Of a stretch of 6,473 bases of DNA, positions 1 to 6,175 are shown in pieces. The number at the start of each line of letters is the position of its first letter. The stretch's first letter is position 1. Origin of the DNA: Pseudomonadota bacterium. Its GTDB lineage: Bacteria; Pseudomonadota; Alphaproteobacteria; Sphingomonadales; Sphingomonadaceae. Made by a program: the position numbers and the translations under genes. Under the pieces are notes generated by a model. It worked only from the letters and a program-made list of their open reading frames with translations, was not told where the DNA came from and did not search any database. Location: positions 1-6,473 of the forward strand of contig JAEXAY010000001.1 of NCBI GenBank assembly GCA_023457895.1, written 5' to 3'.

Positions 1-10
1 GAAAGGAATT

Positions 11-1597
11 ATGCTTACTTTACAAAACATTTCATATACACACCCAAACAAAGATTTACTGTTTAGCGACATTAATCTGACAGTAAACAATCACGAAAAG
101 ACAGCGTTGATCGGCAACAACGGAGTAGGAAAATCTACTTTGCTTAAAATTATTGCAGGCGAACTTCAACCGTCAAACGGACAAATAAGCGTTGAAACTC
201 AACCGTATTATGTTCCGCAAATTTTCGGGCAATTCAATCATTTAACTATCGCACAAGCATTGCGGATTGAAGATAAATTAAACGCTTTGAAAGAAATTTT
301 GAACGGAAATACAAGTGAAGAAAATTTCAATTTACTGAATGACGATTGGACAATCGAAGACCGTTGCACCGAAGCGTTAAACTATTGGCAACTCAATGAT
401 TTGAGCTTGTCGCAAAAAATGGAAGCGTTGAGTGGTGGACAAAAAACCAAAGTTTTCCTTGCAGGTATTTCCATTCATCAACCCGAATTGATTTTGTTGG
501 ACGAACCAAGTAATCATTTGGACAGCGCAAGCCGACAACTTTTGTATGACTTCGTTCAGAACACAAAAAGCACTTTAATAATCGTAAGCCACGACAGAAA
601 ATTACTCAATCTTTTGAACAGCGTTTGTGAGTTGAGCAAAAATGGAATTAAAGTTTATGGCGGTAATTACGACTTTTACAAAGAACAAAAGCAAATAGAA
701 AACAATGCTTTGAGCCAAGACATTCAAAGCAAAGAAAAGGCGTTGCGAAAAGCCAAAGAAAAAGAACGGGAAACTTTGGAACGACAACAAAAATTAGACA
801 GTCGTGGCAAAGGCAAACAAGAAAAATCGGGTGTTGCCCGAATAATGATGAATACTTTGCGAAACAATGCTGAAAACAGCACTTCAAAATTGAAAAGTAT
901 TCACGCAGAAAAAATCGGTGGACTTTCGCAGGACTTACAAGAACTTCGCTCTTCGTTGCCCGACATTGACAAAATGAAATTCGGCTTTGACAATTCAGCG
1001 TTGCATAAAGGAAAAGTTTTGTTTACCGCAACATACATCAATTTTGGTTACGACAACAGACCACTTTGGCAAGACAATCTAAATTTTCAAATTACAAGTG
1101 GCGAACGCATTGCATTGAAAGGGAAAAACGGTTCGGGAAAAACCACTTTGATAAAACTCATTTTGGGTAACATTAAACCGCAAACAGGAAGAATTTATCA
1201 GGCAGAAAACAAATCGGTTTACATTGACCAAGATTACTCTTTGCTCAACAACCATCTGAAAGTTTACGAACAAGCCCAACAATTCAACACTTCGGCATTG
1301 CAAGAACACGAAATTAAAGTCCGTTTAAACCGTTTTTTGTTTACAAAAGATGATTGGGACAAACCTTGTATTACGTTGAGCGGTGGCGAAAGAATGCGTT
1401 TATTATTGTGTTGTTTGACCATTAACAGTAAATCGCCCGACATCATTATTCTTGACGAACCAACGAACAATTTAGATATTCAAAATGTGGAAATTTTGAC
1501 AATGGCAATAAACGAATATAAAGGAACACTAATTGTTGTGTCGCACGATGAAATGTTTTTGGAGCAGATAAATATAGAACGAACAATTGAACTCTGA
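11..1597 (+). CDS. ABC-F family ATPase (ribosome-associated, possible antibiotic-resistance type)
   Basis: The 528-residue protein has two ABC ATPase domains in one chain and no membrane segments, the plan of soluble ABC-F translation factors. Domain 1 has Walker A GNNGVGKST (35-43), signature LSGGQ (140-144), Walker B LILLDEP with catalytic Glu165, and H-loop SHD (193-195). Domain 2 has Walker A GKNGSGKTT (371-379), signature LSGGE (456-460), Walker B IIILDEP with Glu483, and SHD (511-513). Between them, residues about 225-335 form a charged, Lys/Glu-rich helical linker that in ABC-F proteins reaches into the ribosomal tRNA sites. Family members either rescue or tune translation, or protect ribosomes from antibiotics; the sequence does not tell me which. 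The ATG lies just after GAAAGGAATT, a weak ribosome site. The gene looks visibly richer in G and C than the downstream genes, which suggests a separate origin. Its promoter lies outside the window. Palindrome A begins 14 nt after the stop. Confidence 0.95.
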   Translation: MLTLQNISYTHPNKDLLFSDINLTVNNHEKTALIGNNGVGKSTLLKIIAGELQPSNGQISVETQPYYVPQIFGQFNHLTIAQALRIEDKLNALKEILNGNTSEENFNLLNDDWTIEDRCTEALNYWQLNDLSLSQKMEALSGGQKTKVFLAGISIHQPELILLDEPSNHLDSASRQLLYDFVQNTKSTLIIVSHDRKLLNLLNSVCELSKNGIKVYGGNYDFYKEQKQIENNALSQDIQSKEKALRKAKEKERETLERQQKLDSRGKGKQEKSGVARIMMNTLRNNAENSTSKLKSIHAEKIGGLSQDLQELRSSLPDIDKMKFGFDNSALHKGKVLFTATYINFGYDNRPLWQDNLNFQITSGERIALKGKNGSGKTTLIKLILGNIKPQTGRIYQAENKSVYIDQDYSLLNNHLKVYEQAQQFNTSALQEHEIKVRLNRFLFTKDDWDKPCITLSGGERMRLLLCCLTINSKSPDIIILDEPTNNLDIQNVEILTMAINEYKGTLIVVSHDEMFLEQINIERTIEL

Positions 1598-1611
1598 AAA
1601 AATACAGCAGG

Positions 1612-1737
1612 TAACATCGGTTTTGCGTAATGGCGGGTTCAGTGCTTCGTATGACACTTTTTCGTAAGTTTGAGCTTTCGTCTTCGCATCAACATTAGTG
1701 CTAAAAATCCGCCACTACGCAAAGCCGAAAACCGTTA
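1612..1737. repeat. Palindrome A, attC-like element after the ABC-F gene
   Basis: The element runs from TAAC (1612-1615) to GTTA (1734-1737). Its arms are 1618-1636 and 1709-1727 and pair 17 of 19 positions; the left arm reads CGGTTTTGCGTAATGGCGG. The left arm is 2 nt from TAAC and the right arm is 6 nt from GTTA. The interior of about 72 nt contains only a weak hairpin (AGTG at 1641-1644 with CACT at 1655-1658). It shares the architecture of elements B-D but neither their arm sequence nor their length, so it belongs to a different subfamily. A transcription-terminator role for the hairpin is possible but would not explain the matched unit ends. Confidence 0.75.
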
Positions 1738-1791
1738 TACGACAGCGTACCGAGATTCCGCACCAATTCAAAATATTTTATTGGAATAAAA

Positions 1792-1823
1792 TTTGTTTCC
1801 TAAATAAGAAACTTTTATCTTTG
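1792..1823 (+). promoter_or_regulatory. Bacteroidota-type promoter of the toxin-antitoxin operon
   Basis: TTTG at 1792-1795 is followed after exactly 20 nt by TATCTTTG at 1816-1823, a full match to the TTTG / TAnnTTTG consensus of the Bacteroidota primary sigma factor. The start codon at 1838 is only 14 nt further on, so the transcript would be nearly leaderless. Confidence 0.75.
1795..1812. promoter_or_regulatory. Possible operator between the -33 and -7 boxes
   Basis: The inverted repeat GTTTC (1795-1799), 8-nt spacer, GAAAC (1808-1812) fills the promoter spacer. Antitoxins of the HigA type repress their own operon by binding such palindromes, so this is a plausible autoregulatory site. 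Five-base arms are short and chance is not excluded. Confidence 0.4.
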
Positions 1824-1837
1824 AACAAAATTAGTTT

Positions 1838-2179
1838 ATGAGTGATTACAAATTTCGAGTGATATTTTTGGATGAAGCCAAAGAATTTCTTGATGGTTTG
1901 GATGAAAAATCAAGAGACAAAATTGTTTACAATGTTTGGAAATCAAGAAGTACAAACAACAATGAACTCTTCAAAAAATTGCAAGACGAAATTTGGGAAT
2001 TTAGAACATTATACAACAAGTCATATTACAGACTATTTGCATTTTGGGATAAATCAGAAAAGGAAGATACAATTGTAATTTCAACTCACGGAGTAATCAA
2101 AAAAACAGGTAAAATGCCTAAAAGTGAAATTGAAAAAGCAGAAAGGTTAAGAGAAAAATATTTTAAAGAAAATAAGTAA
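1838..2179 (+). CDS. RelE/ParE superfamily toxin, HigB (phage Gp49-like) type
   Basis: The 113-residue protein matches the HigB/Gp49-like branch of the RelE superfamily by eye. A helical N-terminus (residues 7-33) is followed by the core strands IWEFR (52-56) and YYRLFAFW (63-70), then the typical C-terminal block HGVIKKTGKMPKSEIEKA (84-101) and a final helix. Relatives are ribosome-dependent mRNA endonucleases that stop translation until neutralised by a partner antitoxin. Toxin-before-antitoxin order is characteristic of HigBA, and the antitoxin gene begins 1 nt after this stop, so the two are almost certainly cotranscribed and translationally coupled. The length is usual for the family, and the ATG lies just behind the TATCTTTG box. 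Substrate specificity and activity cannot be judged from sequence. Confidence 0.9.
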   Translation: MSDYKFRVIFLDEAKEFLDGLDEKSRDKIVYNVWKSRSTNNNELFKKLQDEIWEFRTLYNKSYYRLFAFWDKSEKEDTIVISTHGVIKKTGKMPKSEIEKAERLREKYFKENK

Positions 2180-2180
2180 T

Positions 2181-2489
2181 ATGAAAACACATACTTTAGA
2201 AGAACTGACTGATAAATACATTGGTAAAATTGGAACACCAAAAAGAGATGCTTTTGAAAATGAATTGCGTTTGGACTTAATTGGACACGCAATAAAAGAG
2301 GCAAGAAAGGAAAGAAACTTAACGCAAGAACAGTTAGGAGAACTTGTTGGCGTGAAAAAAGCGCAGATATCAAAAATTGAGAATAATGCAACTGATGCAA
2401 GATTTGCAACTATTTTGAAAGTATTTAAAGCGTTAGATGCAAAAATCAATTTCAATATTGAACTGCAAAACCAAAAATTCGCATATTAA
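2181..2489 (+). CDS. XRE-family helix-turn-helix antitoxin, HigA type
   Basis: The 102-residue protein has an N-terminal segment containing IGTPKRDAFENEL (residues 17-29), which is common in Bacteroidota antitoxins of this type, followed by an HTH_3/Cro-CI DNA-binding domain at about 34-88. The recognition region is LTQEQLGELVGVKKAQISK (47-65), with the typical IEN after it. It should bind and neutralise the upstream RelE-type toxin and repress the shared promoter, possibly at the inverted repeat between its -33 and -7 boxes. The start ATG follows the toxin stop by one base and there is no separate promoter. The stop codon lies 13 nt before palindrome B, and the bases right after it already belong to the terminal repeat of the cassette. 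Confidence 0.92.
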   Translation: MKTHTLEELTDKYIGKIGTPKRDAFENELRLDLIGHAIKEARKERNLTQEQLGELVGVKKAQISKIENNATDARFATILKVFKALDAKINFNIELQNQKFAY

Positions 2490-2502
2490 TAACGCCGTCG
2501 TA

Positions 2503-2691
2503 TAACATAGTATTGGCAAAAAACGGGATGAATACTGCCTTTGAGAATTATTTTAGCAGTATCCGCAAAAAACTTTTCTACTCTCCTATTTTTTACTAAT
2601 TTAGTCGGTAGAAAAAGTTTTTGCTCAGGTTCGGTTTTTCTTTGAAAATGTCTGCAAAGTAGCCCGTTCTTCGCCAATACTTTTTCCGTTA
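2503..2691. repeat. Palindrome B, attC-like element after the antitoxin
   Basis: The element runs from TAAC (2503-2506) to GTTA (2688-2691). Its outer arms are GTATTGGCAAAAAACGGG (2510-2527) and CCCGTTCTTCGCCAATAC (2663-2680), paired at 16 of 18 positions. The left arm is 3 nt from TAAC, while the right arm is 7 nt (TTTTTCC) from GTTA. Inside are a perfect 7-bp hairpin (ATACTGC 2532-2538 with GCAGTAT 2556-2562) and a long imperfect one (2565-2581 with 2608-2624), so the folded strand would be branched. Together with the antitoxin's 3' spacer and the next promoter it fills the gene-free stretch 2490-2789. No coding signal was seen in that stretch. Confidence 0.9.
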
Positions 2692-2724
2692 TCGGCAAGA
2701 TTATAACAAAACTGTATAAAATAA

Positions 2725-2765
2725 GGATTTCCGTAATATTAATTTAAAATTAAAACATAAATTTG
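2725..2765 (+). promoter_or_regulatory. Promoter of the secreted operon with shared upstream motif
   Basis: TAAATTTG at 2758-2765 matches the Bacteroidota TAnnTTTG box. Exactly 20 nt upstream ends the 13-mer GGATTTCCGTAAT (2725-2737), in the place of the usual TTTG. The same 13-mer with the same spacing occurs before the gene at 5749. Initiation would leave a leader of roughly 20 nt before the ATG at 2790. Confidence 0.65.
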
Positions 2766-2789
2766 TAACATATTTAAACTATTATAATA

Positions 2790-3638
2790 ATGAGAAAATT
2801 TTTACTACTTGCTTCGTGCTTTATGGGAACATTCACAATGAATTTATTTGGACAAAGCAAAACAATCGTCGGGATAATGCCTTTCACAGCTAATGGAAGT
2901 GAATACAGAAATAATAATACCGTAATTGCAATACAGGATGCAGTTTCCGAAGCGTTTCTCAATACAAAAAGATTTACACTTGTAGAAAGAGAAAAAATGC
3001 AAATGTTAAGAGAGGAAAAGAGACAACAAACAAGTGAGGAATTTATTGACGGTAAAGTTGTGGAACAATCAAAATCTTTAGGAGCAAGTTATATAGTGAC
3101 TGGAAACATAATTAAGGCGGGGATTGAAGAAAAAGAGAGTGAAGCTTCAATATTAACTGGTCTTGCTGGTTTAGGTAGTATTCCTGCAAGGAAAGGTGTT
3201 GTAAGTTTTAATTTAAAAGTTATAAATGTTGAGACAGGAGAAATAATTGCTTCTGAAAAGTTTGATGCTGAAGAAAAAGGAAAAGATGGTTTTGCAAAAG
3301 CGTTAGAATTAGTAAAGCCTAAAATCAAAGAATTTATAAAAAATAATTTCAAAGCAACTGTTAGTATTGCGTCTGTTGAAGATAAAACTAATGGAAAATT
3401 ACTAATTGCAGGAGGTTCCTCTGTTGGAATAACAGTTGGAACTAACCTAAAAATATATGAAGAAGCTGAATACAATATTGATGGGAAAAGAACAATTAGA
3501 AAAAAAGAACTTGGAAAAGCAACTGTTGAAAAAGTTGAAGATGAAAGTTTTTCTATTTGCAAAATAACAACTTACGCTCCTGATATTATAGCAAAAATTG
3601 AAAATGGGGCAAAAGTAAAATGTGAAATAATTCAATAA
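2790..3638 (+). CDS. CsgG-domain secreted protein
   Basis: The 282-residue protein has an N-terminal signal peptide with probable cleavage G21|Q22, the common Bacteroidota pattern. A lipobox-like LASC is present at residues 7-10 but lies too close to the N-terminus to be convincing. Residues about 26-187 look like the CsgG/curli-secretion fold: IVGIMPF (26-32), FTLVEREKMQMLREE (62-76), LGASYIVTGNI (97-107), and the strand pair around FNLKVINVETGEII (140-153). Residues about 190-282 form a second beta-rich domain (GITVGTNLKIYEE at 213-225, GKATVEKVEDESF at 242-254) resembling FlgT C-terminal domains. True CsgG is an outer-membrane pore for curli, but no curli genes are nearby, so a generic periplasmic or outer-membrane scaffold role is more likely. 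It is the first gene of a three-gene operon, 9 nt before the next ATG. Confidence 0.85.
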   Translation: MRKFLLLASCFMGTFTMNLFGQSKTIVGIMPFTANGSEYRNNNTVIAIQDAVSEAFLNTKRFTLVEREKMQMLREEKRQQTSEEFIDGKVVEQSKSLGASYIVTGNIIKAGIEEKESEASILTGLAGLGSIPARKGVVSFNLKVINVETGEIIASEKFDAEEKGKDGFAKALELVKPKIKEFIKNNFKATVSIASVEDKTNGKLLIAGGSSVGITVGTNLKIYEEAEYNIDGKRTIRKKELGKATVEKVEDESFSICKITTYAPDIIAKIENGAKVKCEIIQ

Positions 3639-3647
3639 TTTTTTAGA

Positions 3648-4508
3648 ATGAAAAAAATTATAATAGCGTTTTTTATTGCATTTGCCTTTTCAAAAGCTTT
3701 TTCGCAAAATACTAATCTACCAAAAATTATGGTAATCCCATTTACTAAAGATGGAGAGGATTTAAGAACTGTTTTGGATGATAATATATTAACAAGAATT
3801 GCTTTAACAAAAGTCAAGGAAGGTTTTGATAGTCGTAGTTTCACTACTGTTGATTTCGTTGGAAAACTAAAATCCGCAAAGGATAATCAAGTTTTTACAA
3901 TGGATAATCAATCCGATATTAAAGCAAAAATTTTAGAATTATCAGGTTCTGACATATATATTGTAACAGAAACATCTACAAAATCAGATGCTTCAGGCTC
4001 AAGTGCTACTGTAATTATTTCAGGGTATGAAACGGCAACTGGGAATTCAATTGCAAACAAAGTTTCAAATTCTGGGAAATTTCAAACAAATGATATTGAA
4101 AAACTTGTTGCTAAAGCAGTAGAAAAATCAATGGATGAATTTACTTTTATGGTAACAGACAAATTCAATCAAATTTCTAAAAATGGTCGTTCCGTATTAT
4201 TAGATTTTGGTTTTTCTGAAAACTCATCAATTAATATGACAACAGAAATTGGAGGAACTGGACTCGCATTATCTGATTTGCTTGAAGAGTGGATTTCTAA
4301 AAATTCATTAAATGGCTCATACCATATTCAAGGAACAACAAACCAAAAAATGTTATTTGATGAAGTTAAAATTCCAGTTAAAGACAAAAATTCAAATAAT
4401 TATACTTCCACAAAGTATGCGCTAGAGATTTTTAAATATCTAAAATCTTTGAATCTTGATATAAGTAAGGAAGTTAAAGGTGCAACAATTTTTATAACAT
4501 TTAATTAG
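3648..4508 (+). CDS. Secreted protein of unknown function with CsgG-like N-terminal half (DUF6175-like?)
   Basis: The 286-residue protein has a clear signal peptide (KKIIIAFFIAFAF, probable cleavage S19|Q20), so it is exported. Its N-terminal half parallels its neighbour: KIMVIPFTKDG (26-36) corresponds to the first CsgG strand, SGSDIYIVTETS (99-110) to the GASYIVTGNI segment, and TVIISGYETATGNSIA (121-136) to the strand pair with VETGEII. I infer a diverged CsgG/LpoB/TolB-N-like fold. The C-terminal half (about 180-286) is a separate alpha/beta domain I do not recognise. It may be the Bacteroidota family DUF6175, but this is from memory and unverified. The gene sits 9 nt after the CsgG-domain gene, and its TAG abuts the next ATG, so translation of the three is probably coupled. 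No catalytic motif was seen. Confidence 0.85.
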   Translation: MKKIIIAFFIAFAFSKAFSQNTNLPKIMVIPFTKDGEDLRTVLDDNILTRIALTKVKEGFDSRSFTTVDFVGKLKSAKDNQVFTMDNQSDIKAKILELSGSDIYIVTETSTKSDASGSSATVIISGYETATGNSIANKVSNSGKFQTNDIEKLVAKAVEKSMDEFTFMVTDKFNQISKNGRSVLLDFGFSENSSINMTTEIGGTGLALSDLLEEWISKNSLNGSYHIQGTTNQKMLFDEVKIPVKDKNSNNYTSTKYALEIFKYLKSLNLDISKEVKGATIFITFN

Positions 4509-5402
4509 ATGAAATATTTATTAACAATTGTCAATCTAACATTTTCAATCATAATGTTTGGACAAAATAACTTTACTTTAGGACTTTTATTACCAGAACC
4601 AACTTCTAACATAAATGAAACTGGAATTTCAAGGTTAGAAAATAAGATGATTAGTTTGGTTAACAAATCAGACGTTTTTTCTTATGGTTACACTAATGAT
4701 TTTGTTTTAAGTCCAATTGTTGATGTTGGAGAATCTGGACTTGTTCAAGGAGGTTTAGAAAATTTGGCAGTTACAAAAGTGGAAATAACTTTTTTAATCA
4801 AACAAATTTCAACAGGCAAAACCTATGGAACAATCTCTAAAACATATAAAGGAAGCGGGAAAAATCAAAATTCAGCGATTACAAATAGTTTTTCGCAAAT
4901 AAATCCAACTGATAAATCAATTCATCAATTTTTAAGTGAATCCAAAGAAAAAATAGAGAAATATTATTCAGAAAATTGCTCAAAAATTATTCAAAATGCT
5001 AATAATATTGCAAAATCGGGGGACTATGAGCAATCTATAAGTTTACTCCAATCAATTCCTGACACAGGTAATAATTGTTTTGCAAGTGCTCAACAATCAT
5101 CTTTAAATTATTATAAACTTTATCAAAAAAAGCTATGCTCTAATAATTTAACAAAAGCAAAGAGTGAAATTGCCTTAAATAATTTTGATAATGCGGTTTA
5201 TTACCTACAATTCATAGATAATGAATCGGCCTGCTATAAAGAGGCTGAAAATTTAATAAATCAAATTTCTTCCAAAATAACCAAAAAAGAAAATCAAGAA
5301 TTTGATTTGGAATCTAAAAGAATCAATGCTATTAAAGAAATTGGGAAAGCCTATTACTCTAACCAAGCAAAAACCTTGAATTATACTGTAATTGTGAGAT
5401 AA
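4509..5402 (+). CDS. Secreted protein with two Cys-bounded TPR-like repeats
   Basis: The 297-residue protein begins directly after the TAG of the previous gene. The signal peptide is residues 1-18 with probable cleavage G18|Q19, so it is exported. Residues about 22-130 form an alpha/beta domain; VEITFLIKQISTGKTYGTI (91-109) resembles the corresponding strand pair of its two operon neighbours, so a third CsgG-like domain is possible. Residues 157-190 and 210-242 are two helix-hairpin units of TPR/Sel1-like character, each starting and ending with Cys (C157/C190, C210/C242). These could be disulfides in the periplasm. A charged helix follows (about 255-280). I know no named function. Shared export, shared fold and tight packing suggest that the three products form one envelope complex. 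The stop is 13 nt before palindrome C. Confidence 0.85.
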   Translation: MKYLLTIVNLTFSIIMFGQNNFTLGLLLPEPTSNINETGISRLENKMISLVNKSDVFSYGYTNDFVLSPIVDVGESGLVQGGLENLAVTKVEITFLIKQISTGKTYGTISKTYKGSGKNQNSAITNSFSQINPTDKSIHQFLSESKEKIEKYYSENCSKIIQNANNIAKSGDYEQSISLLQSIPDTGNNCFASAQQSSLNYYKLYQKKLCSNNLTKAKSEIALNNFDNAVYYLQFIDNESACYKEAENLINQISSKITKKENQEFDLESKRINAIKEIGKAYYSNQAKTLNYTVIVR

Positions 5403-5415
5403 AAAATCCTGCAGA

Positions 5416-5601
5416 TAACAGTGTATTGGCGAAAAACGGGGTGAATACTGTCTTTGAGAACTCATTTAGCAGTATCCGCAAAAAATTTTCCCTTTTACTT
5501 TTTTTTAAAATTAGCAAAAGGAAAAAATTTTTGCTCAGGTTCGGTTTCCCTTTGAAATTGTCAGCAAGGTAGCCCGTTCTTCGCCAATACTTTTTCCGTT
5601 A
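5416..5601. repeat. Palindrome C, attC-like element after the secreted operon
   Basis: The element runs from TAAC (5416-5419) to GTTA (5598-5601). Its arms are GTATTGGCGAAAAACGGG (5423-5440) and CCCGTTCTTCGCCAATAC (5573-5590), with 17 of 18 paired. Left and right spacers are 3 and 7 nt (TTTTTCC), as in B. Outer and 3' parts are nearly identical to B, while the inner hairpin (5478-5496 with 5516-5534) has different sequence but still pairs. With the following promoter and leader it fills the gene-free stretch 5403-5748. Confidence 0.9.
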
Positions 5602-5630
5602 GCAGAAATTTTATACAAACATTTTGCTGA

Positions 5631-5676
5631 ATTACGGATTTCCGTAATGAAAACACATTTAAACATTATATTTTTG
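5631..5676 (+). promoter_or_regulatory. Promoter of the membrane-protein gene with palindromic upstream motif
   Basis: TATTTTTG at 5669-5676 fits TAnnTTTG. Exactly 20 nt upstream ends ATTACGGATTTCCGTAAT (5631-5648), a perfect palindrome with 8-bp arms and a 2-nt centre. Its last 13 nt are identical to the motif at 2725-2737. The position relative to the unit start is also conserved (37 and 38 nt after the GTT). It could be a -33 element of a specific sigma class or an operator. Confidence 0.6.
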
Positions 5677-5680
5677 CTAA

Positions 5681-5707
5681 AAGTCGGAATTGCTGAAACA
5701 GCGACTT
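5681..5707 (+). other. Possible leader hairpin before the membrane-protein gene
   Basis: In the roughly 70-nt leader, AAGTCG (5681-5686) can pair with CGACTT (5702-5707), or a shorter outer stem can combine with GCTG-AAA-CAGC (5692-5702). A second weak A/T hairpin (AATATT 5728-5733 with 5740-5745) lies just before the GTG start. Either could affect translation; no known riboswitch or thermosensor is recognised. Confidence 0.3.
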
Positions 5708-5748
5708 AAAGAAATCTGAAAGTAAGCAATATTAAAAAAAATATTACT

Positions 5749-6162
5749 GTGATAACAATTTTAGCATTAAGTTGGCAACATCTTTTAATTGTTGCAATTA
5801 TTCTTGGAATCTTTATAATTCCTTACATTTTCTACATTCAAACTTTACAAAAAACATTACAACAAATTAAACCTGAAAATAGAACAATTTCTGAGGGAAG
5901 TTTATGGTTATTACTTATTCCAATATTCAATTTGATTTGGCATTTCTTTGTGGTAAATAAATTAAGCAATTCATTATCAAATGAATCTAAAAGTAGAAAT
6001 ATAAATTTTGACGAAATTCAGCCTGGACAAAGTATCGGTATAGCAATGTGCATCCTAAATCTTATTCCATATCTTAATGTTATTGGTTTTATACTATGGA
6101 TAGTCTATTGGGTTAAAATATCAAATTATAAAAATATACTTATCTATAACAACTTGAAATAA
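5749..6162 (+). CDS. Small three-helix integral membrane protein, function unknown
   Basis: The 137-residue protein has three hydrophobic segments: about 11-30 (HLLIVAIILGIFIIPYIFYI), 50-70 (around LWLLLIPIFNLIWHFFVV) and a long one at about 96-122 that could hold one helix or a re-entrant pair (around MCILNLIPYLNVIGFILWIV). The loop between the second and third is polar (NESKSRNINFDEIQPGQ). The pattern W-L-L-I-P-I-F-N-L-I-W resembles small Bacteroidota membrane families such as DUF4328, which is only a guess. The start is GTG at 5749: the frame is stopped upstream at 5707 and no ATG lies near the N-terminus, so GTG is the best start but is not proven. The gene is the sole cargo between palindromes C and D and is visibly AT-rich. 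The stop lies 13 nt before palindrome D. Confidence 0.75.
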   Translation: MITILALSWQHLLIVAIILGIFIIPYIFYIQTLQKTLQQIKPENRTISEGSLWLLLIPIFNLIWHFFVVNKLSNSLSNESKSRNINFDEIQPGQSIGIAMCILNLIPYLNVIGFILWIVYWVKISNYKNILIYNNLK

Positions 6163-6175
6163 AAAAAACTTCTGC

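Larger units (their letters stand above)
1735..2688 (+). mobile_element. Putative gene cassette 2 (toxin-antitoxin cassette)
   Basis: This 954-bp unit runs from the GTT of element A to the GTT of element B and holds one promoter, two genes and one palindrome. Its first 15 nt, counted from the GTT (1734-1748), are complementary at 14 of 15 positions to the 15 nt that end at the AAC before element B (2492-2506). The single mismatch is A1744 against C2496. In a circular form the two ends would join and extend the stem of element B. The mobile-cassette reading is inferred from this geometry; no integrase is present. Confidence 0.55.
2689..5598 (+). mobile_element. Putative gene cassette 3 (secreted three-gene operon)
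   Basis: This 2910-bp unit runs from the GTT of element B to the GTT of element C. Its first 15 nt (2688-2702) are complementary at 13 of 15 positions to the 15 nt before element C (5405-5419). It carries one promoter, three tightly packed genes and one palindrome. It is long for a cassette of integron type, which usually carries one or two genes. The mobile reading is inference from the paired ends. Confidence 0.5.

Noticed and set aside
2510..2680. Palindromes as CRISPR repeats
   Set aside because: Only four copies, far too long, separated by whole genes and with no spacers or cas genes.
2503..2691. Palindromes as MITEs or insertion-sequence remnants
   Set aside because: No direct target-site duplication flanks any copy, and the flanks instead pair with the far end of the adjacent unit. 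There is no transposase fragment inside.
2486..2698. 70-codon minus-strand reading frame covering palindrome B
   Set aside because: It lies almost entirely within the structured repeat, shows no domain, and is best explained by the palindrome sequence.
2814..2819. Lipoprotein signal (LASC) in the CsgG-domain protein
   Set aside because: The Cys would be residue 10, leaving too short a hydrophobic region; the G21|Q22 cleavage site fits better, though a lipoprotein is not strictly excluded.
3089..3562. 157-codon minus-strand frame inside the CsgG-domain gene
   Set aside because: It is a shadow of a well-supported gene on the + strand, with low-complexity Ser/Phe/Leu content and no recognisable motifs.
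2790..5402. Curli secretion locus
   Set aside because: Only a CsgG-like domain is present; no CsgA/B-type repeat proteins or CsgE/F partners are seen, and the CsgG fold occurs in many unrelated envelope proteins.
5647..5709. Twenty-residue reading frame starting at ATG 5647, upstream of the membrane-protein gene
   Set aside because: It would begin upstream of the TAnnTTTG box that should start transcription, so it would not be in the transcript, and nothing supports it as coding.
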